From Larus michahellis (taxonomy: Eukaryota > Chordata > Aves > Charadriiformes > Laridae), in assembly GCF_964199755.1 (NCBI RefSeq), contig NC_133897.1, positions 168,528,678-168,592,677 on the forward strand: a stretch of DNA of 64,000 nt. Direction: 5' to 3'. Below, in pieces: positions 59,201-64,000 of this stretch. A program made the position numbers and the translations under genes. The notes under the pieces were generated by a model. It was given only the letters and a program-made list of their open reading frames with translations, did not search any database and was not told where the DNA came from. Position 1 is the first letter of the stretch. The number at the start of each line of letters is the position of its first letter.

Positions 59201-62200
59201 CAGGGCCAGCGCCACCGCACAGAAGTTGGGCAAGCCGCTCCTGGGACAGGGCAAGGAGAGGGTTAACGTGCCTTTGCCTGGTGGGACAGGGACCCAGGGC
59301 AGATCCAGGTCCAAGCCCTGCATCCAGCAAGCAACAGCGAAGCACGGCGACGCTGCCAGCTGGAAATGTCCCTCCTTCGAGGCCACCAAGCAAGGAGGGA
59401 TGCATCCGTCCCCTCTGCCACGGTGGCAAAGCTATCCCACTGCCCTGGTTTTGAGCAACACGGGACTTCATTTTTCTTCGAATGCTTGGGAAAACCGCAC
59501 TTTTAGAAGACTCCAGTGTCTGAATTTGTGAAAATATTTACTTTATCGCCAGCTCTGGTGTACGAGTTTCAAGGTCTCGGTGTTTTTGAGCTCACCAGGT
59601 GCAGGGATGAGGAGCGGCGAGACCCAGGCACTTCACCCAAGCTGCCACCAGGATTATTTCACACCACGAACGACACATTCAATAGAAATTAGGAAGTTTG
59701 CTGAGGAGATTCTCTCTCTCTCTCCCTTGATGGCTGTGATCCTGAGAACTCCTTGCCCCGGTGCCGGAGCCCTGAGCTCTTCCCTTCCTCCCGAAGCAGC
59801 AGTGTCCGGCATTTGCTGTGGGAGCGCACAGCTTCCTACTGGTAGAACTGGCTGCGTATAATCCCTGTATATTTTATACTGGTATTGGGATCAATATTGG
59901 CTCTTTAGTGTCATTGATGTTAATTATTTAGTCTTATCCTATTAAATCTGTTTATATTTCAACCCTGGGGTTGCCTTGTTTTTCCCCGATTCCCCTTCCC
60001 GGGTGGGGAGGGGTCGTCGAGTGATAGAATAATTGTCTAAATGACAATAAATCGTTGTGGGTTTCCCAAACCGTAACACAGGGCATCCTGCATCGTGGAG
60101 GGGGAGGGAATAGCACCAGGACTGGAGTCACTGGTGGGAGAGGGATTTTGGAGATGGGAAAGCCCCGGGAGGGATGAGGAGATGCTGGGACTCACCCAGC
60201 TGGGAGGGGCGCCATGGGACACGGCTGGTCACACGAGCACAAGGTGACACCTTTCACCATGCCAGGGGGAAAAATTGATCCACCTCAGGAAAGGGATCCC
60301 CGAGCATTCAGCTCGGATTTCCTTGTTTTTTTCCCAGTTCCCCTTCCTGGGCAGGGAGAATAACTGTCTGAACGACAATAAATTGTTGTGGGTTCCTCAA
60401 ATCGTTAACGCCCGCTCAGCGGCCTCACCTCCTGACGCAGTAGGTGTCCAGCAGCCCCTGGAAGTCCCGTGGGAAGGTGGCGGCGTAGGACACGAAGGCG
60501 GCCAGCTCGCCCTGGTTCGCCTTCTCCGGGGGTGTCCGCAGCAGCTCGCACACCCTCTGCAGCCACCGCTCGGCCAGGCCCGGCAGATCCACTGGTTCTC
60601 CTCCTGCCAGAGGTGACAGCTCCTGCCGCGGGGGGACACGGGCATTGCAAACCCCCGTGACATCCTCCACCGCGCCGGGAGCGCGGTGACGGGTCCATCC
60701 TCATCCCCATCCCACGGCGATGCTCACCCGGGGCCGCACCTCCTCCAGCGAGGTGAAGGACATGATGAAGGAGTGGGCGATGGTGCCGCACACCGGGATG
60801 CCGTAGAGTTTCCCCGCCAGGATGTTGCTGGTGTAGTCGAAGCCTACGAGGAGGGACGGAGGAGGAGGGGACACACGGGTGATGGCGTGGCCGCAGCGCT
60901 GTGGGGCGCCGTGGGGCAGCACTCACCCCCGATGTAGGAGTACTTGGAGGCCGAAAGGGCACCGTCTGGCCCCTGAGCGCGACGGAGCCCAATCTCCATC
61001 AGCTTCATGTCCGGACCGGCAAGGAGTCGGAAGCGGGCGGCGTTGGTGGCTACCAGGCTGTGGAGAGGAAAGGACAGGTGACACCAAGCCAGGCTGAATG
61101 TGGAGCCAGCGCACGGCCAAGGGTTGGGGAGCTCCAGGACCCTCTTTGCTCGACACAGGGACGTGACAGGGACCACAGCGGGACTCAGAGGCGTTGGCAC
61201 AGCAGAGAGGGACGTTGTCCCCAATACCTGGGGGACCAGAGCAGGATGTGTCCCTACCTGGCGTAGTTGACCAGGCACAGCAACGTGGTCTCCAGTAGCT
61301 GCACCACCAGCAGCGGACCCTTCACCTGCAGGAACGGGACCTGCGGGGACAGACAGAAGGTGACGTCCCCGTCCTCCCTCGGGATACAGGACCTGATGTC
61401 CCCAAATCCTGGGGAGGGGCTGAGTGTGTCCCACCCTGGCGAAGACGACGGAGCCCTCCGGCATGGCAGACACTGTCACCTCCGAGGCGTCCAGGGTGGC
61501 CAGGTAATCGAAGAAGGCGTCCTCTGTGGTGCTCGGCAGGACGGAGCGCAGGTAGGCGACGTCTGCGGGGACAGAGCTCAGAGGACACCGGGGCGGGTTG
61601 TCCCCCAAGCCGCAGTCAGGCTGGAACCCCCACCATGGCCGGGGCAGGTGACAGCTGGTAGGCAGGGGTGTCCCCAACCACTGGAGAGCACCATGGGGCC
61701 CCCATGTTCCCTCTGAGGGACTGTCCATGGGAAGACTGTCCTGCTGGAGAGTGTCCCCCCAAGTTTTCCTAAGGGCTGTCCATGTCCATCCCCCTGTCCC
61801 CCAGGTCGCTCTGAGCAATGTCCATGTCCCCTCCCAAGTGCCCCTGTCCCTCTTTAGCCTTCCCTGTCCTTCCAGGTTCCCCTGAAGATGTTCCTGTCCC
61901 CACCAAATCCCCTTGAAGAGTCCCCCTATTCTTCAGGTCCCTCTGAGGGATGTCCCCCTCCCCGCCAGGTCCCCTTGCCCCTCAGGTCCCTCTGAGGGAT
62001 GTCCCCGCACCCCCGCCGCAGGTCCCCCCATCCCTCCCAGGTCCTCCTGCCTCCCAAATCCCTCTTAAGGATGTCCCTGGTCCCCTGCAGGTTCCCCTGA
62101 AGGGTTCCGCCTGTTCCTCAGGTCCCTCTGACGGATGTTCCTGTCCCCCTCAAGTCCCCCCTAGGGCTGTCCCTGTCCCCAAGCCCCACCAAGGTCCGTC

Positions 62201-63091
62201 CCTCTTCCCCTACTCCAGGCCCCCTGTCCCCCAGGTCCCCCCTGTTCCTCAGGTCCCTCTGTGGGCTGTCCTGTCACTCTGAGGGACCTCCCTGGCCCAT
62301 GGGATCCCCCTGTCTCTCAGATCCCTCTGAGGAACGTCCTGGCCCCCCTGTGCCCCAGGTCCTTCTGAGGGATGTCCCTGTCCCCCTTAAGTCCCCCTGA
62401 GGGGCTTCCCTGGCCCCAGTCCCCCTGAAGGAAGTCCCTGTCCCCCTCACTCCCAGACCCCTTGTCCCTGTCCCCCTGAGGGCTGTCCCCGTCCCCAGCA
62501 GGCCCCCATGAGGGGTTCCCCTGTCCCCAAGCCCCACCGAGGTCTGTCCCTCTCCCCTCCACAGGTCCCCTGTTCCCCCCTCCTGCACCCAGGTCCCCCC
62601 AAGGGCTGTCCCTGTCCCCAGCAGGCCCCCATGAGGGGTTCCCCTGTCCCGAACCCTCCCCCCCCCAGGTCTGTCCTTCTCCCCCCCCGCCCCCAGGTCC
62701 CCTGTCCCTCATGCCCTTCTGAGGGGTCCCCTTGTCTCTCAGGTCCCTCTGAAGGATGGCCCTGTGCCCCCCACCCCTGGTCCCACTGTCCCTGTCCCCC
62801 CGAGGGCTGTCCCCATCCCCAGCAGGCCCCCATGAGGGGTTCCCCTGTTCCCAAAACCCTCCCCCGAGGTCTGTCCCTCTCCCCCTCCCCGGGTCCCCAC
62901 GCACCGGCGGCGGAGAAGCGGAAGGCGCGGAGGCCGCGCAGCCCCTCGGCCAGGCCGGCGGCCAGGGCCAGGGCCCCGCCGAAGGGCCCGCGGCGGAAGA
63001 AGAGCTCGGCGGCGGCGGGGACGCGGTGGCGGCCGGCCCGCCAGTGCCCGTAGGCCATGGTGAGCTGGTAGAGGTCGGCCAGAGGCGCCAT
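56247..63091 (-). CDS. NAPRT: Nicotinate phosphoribosyltransferase
   Basis: Joins nicotinate and PRPP, with ATP hydrolysis, to give nicotinate mononucleotide, the first step of the Preiss-Handler NAD route in the cytosol. Thirteen coding exons on the minus strand: 63091-62905, 61562-61435, 61340-61258, 61057-60927, 60843-60728, 60622-60429, 59240-59100, 58941-58857, 58582-58502, 57237-57135, 57016-56859, 56585-56478, 56306-56247. They total 1,575 bases and encode 524 aa, with all phases matching GT-AG introns. Human NAPRT has 538 residues; the start here is 13-14 residues shorter. Family motifs seen: [13 protein letters not shown] (N terminus), [38 protein letters not shown] with His200 (the phospho-acceptor histidine, human His213), [23 protein letters not shown] and LKLTEDEEK. 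No break or missing key residue was found. Confidence 0.95.
57485..58380 (+). mobile_element. CR1 LINE fragment in NAPRT intron 9
   Basis: Forward CR1 (antisense to NAPRT), about 900 bases. It has ORF2 remnants (GATGACACCAAGATGAGTGG), the GGGAGGACAGGCTGAGAGAG block and the 3' end GTCCCTTCCAACCCAACCCA followed by TTCTGTGACG. Frames are broken. Confidence 0.88.
59700..60078 (+). mobile_element. Probable avian LTR remnant in NAPRT intron 6
   Basis: The right part (about 59,920-60,078) has CCTATTAAATCTG, TTGTTTTTCCCCGATTCCCC, GACAATAAATCG and a CCCAAACCGTAACA end, which resemble the R-U5 end of an avian endogenous retrovirus LTR. TATA-like TATATTTTATAC near 59,868 fits the same orientation. The left border is not clear. 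No coding retroviral sequence adjoins it. Confidence 0.55.
60315..60409 (+). mobile_element. Second, shorter copy of the same LTR end
   Basis: About 95 bases that align with 59,968-60,077 (TTCCTTGTTTTTTTCCCAG, GACAATAAATTGTTGTGGG, CTCAAATCGTTAAC). It ends 20 bases before the border of NAPRT exon 6. It is more diverged than the first copy, or comes from another subfamily. Confidence 0.55.
61820..62870. repeat. C-rich irregular minisatellite in NAPRT intron 1
   Basis: Irregular 25-45 base units made of CCCCTGTCCC, CAGGTCCCTCTGAGGGATG and CCCAGCAGGCCCCCATGAGG. The segment AGCAGGCCCCCATGAGGGGT recurs three times (near 62,499, 62,620 and 62,821). Open frames on both strands are by-products. Confidence 0.8.
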
Positions 63092-63250
63092 GGCCCCACC
63101 GCGGGGCAGCCTGGGAGCGCGGGGCGGGACGGGGACGGGAGACCGCGGGGGAGGGACGGGGACACGGGTGAGACAAGGAGGGGCAGACGGGGACACGGGA
63201 TCGGGGGGGGACACAGGGACAAGGGACACCGGAGACGGCAGCACAGAAGG
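63092..63250 (-). promoter_or_regulatory. NAPRT: Probable NAPRT promoter, GC-rich and TATA-less
   Basis: The first 60-150 bases upstream of the start contain GC-box-like words (GGGGCGGGACGGGGACGGG near 63,120) and CpGs but no TATA or CCAAT box. Minisatellite sequence begins almost at once, so the promoter is very compact or lies partly in repeat DNA. Confidence 0.45.
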
Positions 63251-64000
63251 GACAAGGAGACAGCGGGGGATGGCGGCACACGGGGGACACAGGGGAGGGC
63301 ATCACCCAGGGGACACGGGACACCGGGGATGGCAGCACCCAGGGGACACGGGACAGCGGGGATGGCAGCACACGGGGGACACACAGGGCACAGGACACAG
63401 GACACCAGCGATGGCAGCACCCAGGGGACACGGGACACCGGGGATGGCAGCACCCAGGGGACACGGGACACAGGACACCAGGGATGGCAGCACACAGGGG
63501 ACACAGGACACTGGGGATGGCGCCACACAGGGGACACAGGACACACAGGGATGGCAGCACGTGGAGGACACAGGGCCCCAGGGATAGCAGCACGCGTGGG
63601 ACACAGGGCACCAGGAATGGCTGCACACTGGGCACACATGGCACCGGGGATGGCAGCACCCAGGGGACACGGGACACAGGGGACACACAGGGCACAAGAC
63701 ATCAGAGATGGCAGCACCCGGGGGACACAGGACACCCGGGATAGCAGCACACAGGGGACACGGGACATCACATGGGGGGCACAGGGCACCAGGACATGGC
63801 AGCACACAGGGCACACATGGCACCGGGGATGGCAGCACACAGGGGACACAGGAAACCAGGGATGGCGGCAGCACACAGGGCACATATGGCACCGGGGATG
63901 GCAGCACACGGGGGACATGGGACCCCAGGAATGGCATCACACAGGGGATACAGGGCACAGGACACCAGGGATGGCAGTACACAGGGGACACATGGTGCTG
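63250..64000. repeat. 33-bp minisatellite upstream of NAPRT
   Basis: Units of 33 bases (GGGGATGGCAGCACCCAGGG then GACACGGGACACC), with starts such as 63,325 and 63,358, plus shorter variants. The array runs off the window edge. Thirty-three is a multiple of three, so Cys/Pro-rich frames of hundreds of codons open on the minus strand with no coding evidence. Confidence 0.88.

Noticed and set aside
62317-63991. 533-codon Cys/Pro-rich frame extending NAPRT upstream
   Set aside because: The frame is the complement of the 33-bp and intron 1 minisatellites. NAPRT family length and the N-terminal motif place the start at 63,091.
1-64000. CRISPR arrays, bacterial operons, tRNA or rRNA genes
   Set aside because: The tandem repeats are contiguous with no unique spacers, the genes have vertebrate introns, and no cloverleaf or rRNA segment was recognised by eye.

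Overview
The window looks like nuclear DNA of a bird, probably a small GC-rich (micro)chromosome. It carries at least 15 fragments of CR1 LINEs, whose 3' ends show the short ATTCTATGAT-type repeats typical of birds. It also has an avian-type solo LTR with a possible 5-bp target duplication, very short GC-rich introns, and many G/C-skewed minisatellites. No bacterial, plasmid or CRISPR features were seen.

Three vertebrate genes can be reconstructed exon by exon, with all splice phases closing. (1) Plus strand, 13,810-33,751: a complete 32-coding-exon phospholipase C gamma gene (1,295 aa; PH, EF hands, X box, split PH, SH2-SH2-SH3, Y box, C2, charged helical tail). Its body resembles PLCG1, but its tail and several motifs resemble PLCG2, and its neighbours do not match the known loci of either. 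It is best read as a third vertebrate PLC-gamma paralogue. (2) Plus strand, 38,467-51,776, with a CpG/CCAAT/ETS promoter and noncoding exon near 35.6-35.8 kb: a CYLD-like K63/M1 deubiquitinase (788 aa, catalytic Cys435/His703/Asp721). It has a shortened linker and a degenerate second CAP-Gly domain. (3) Minus strand, 63,091-56,247: NAPRT, nicotinate phosphoribosyltransferase (13 coding exons, 524 aa), which converges on the CYLD-like gene.

Layout: 1-1.1 kb Pro-codon-rich minisatellite; 1.2-13 kb gene-free, with CR1 copies (two belong to one duplicated unit), a solo LTR, a polypyrimidine tract and a 31-bp minisatellite; 13-34.7 kb PLCG-like gene with minisatellites in introns 1, 7 and 22 and a CR1 in intron 19; 34.9-35.6 kb minisatellite; 35.6-53 kb CYLD-like gene with CR1 copies in several introns; 53-56 kb CR1 fragments and the NAPRT 3' end; 56.2-63.1 kb NAPRT with a CR1 in intron 9 and LTR remnants in intron 6; 63.2-64 kb a 33-bp minisatellite pressed against the NAPRT start.

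The main biological point is the pairing of a third PLC-gamma with a second CYLD. In human, CYLD and PLCG2 lie on the same arm, 16q. The pair here looks like a sister (whole-genome-duplication) block that mammals have lost. Both products belong to immune-receptor and NF-kB signalling, but no shared operation is shown by the sequence. Exon calls rest on reading the sequence and remembered family proteins; no database search was run.
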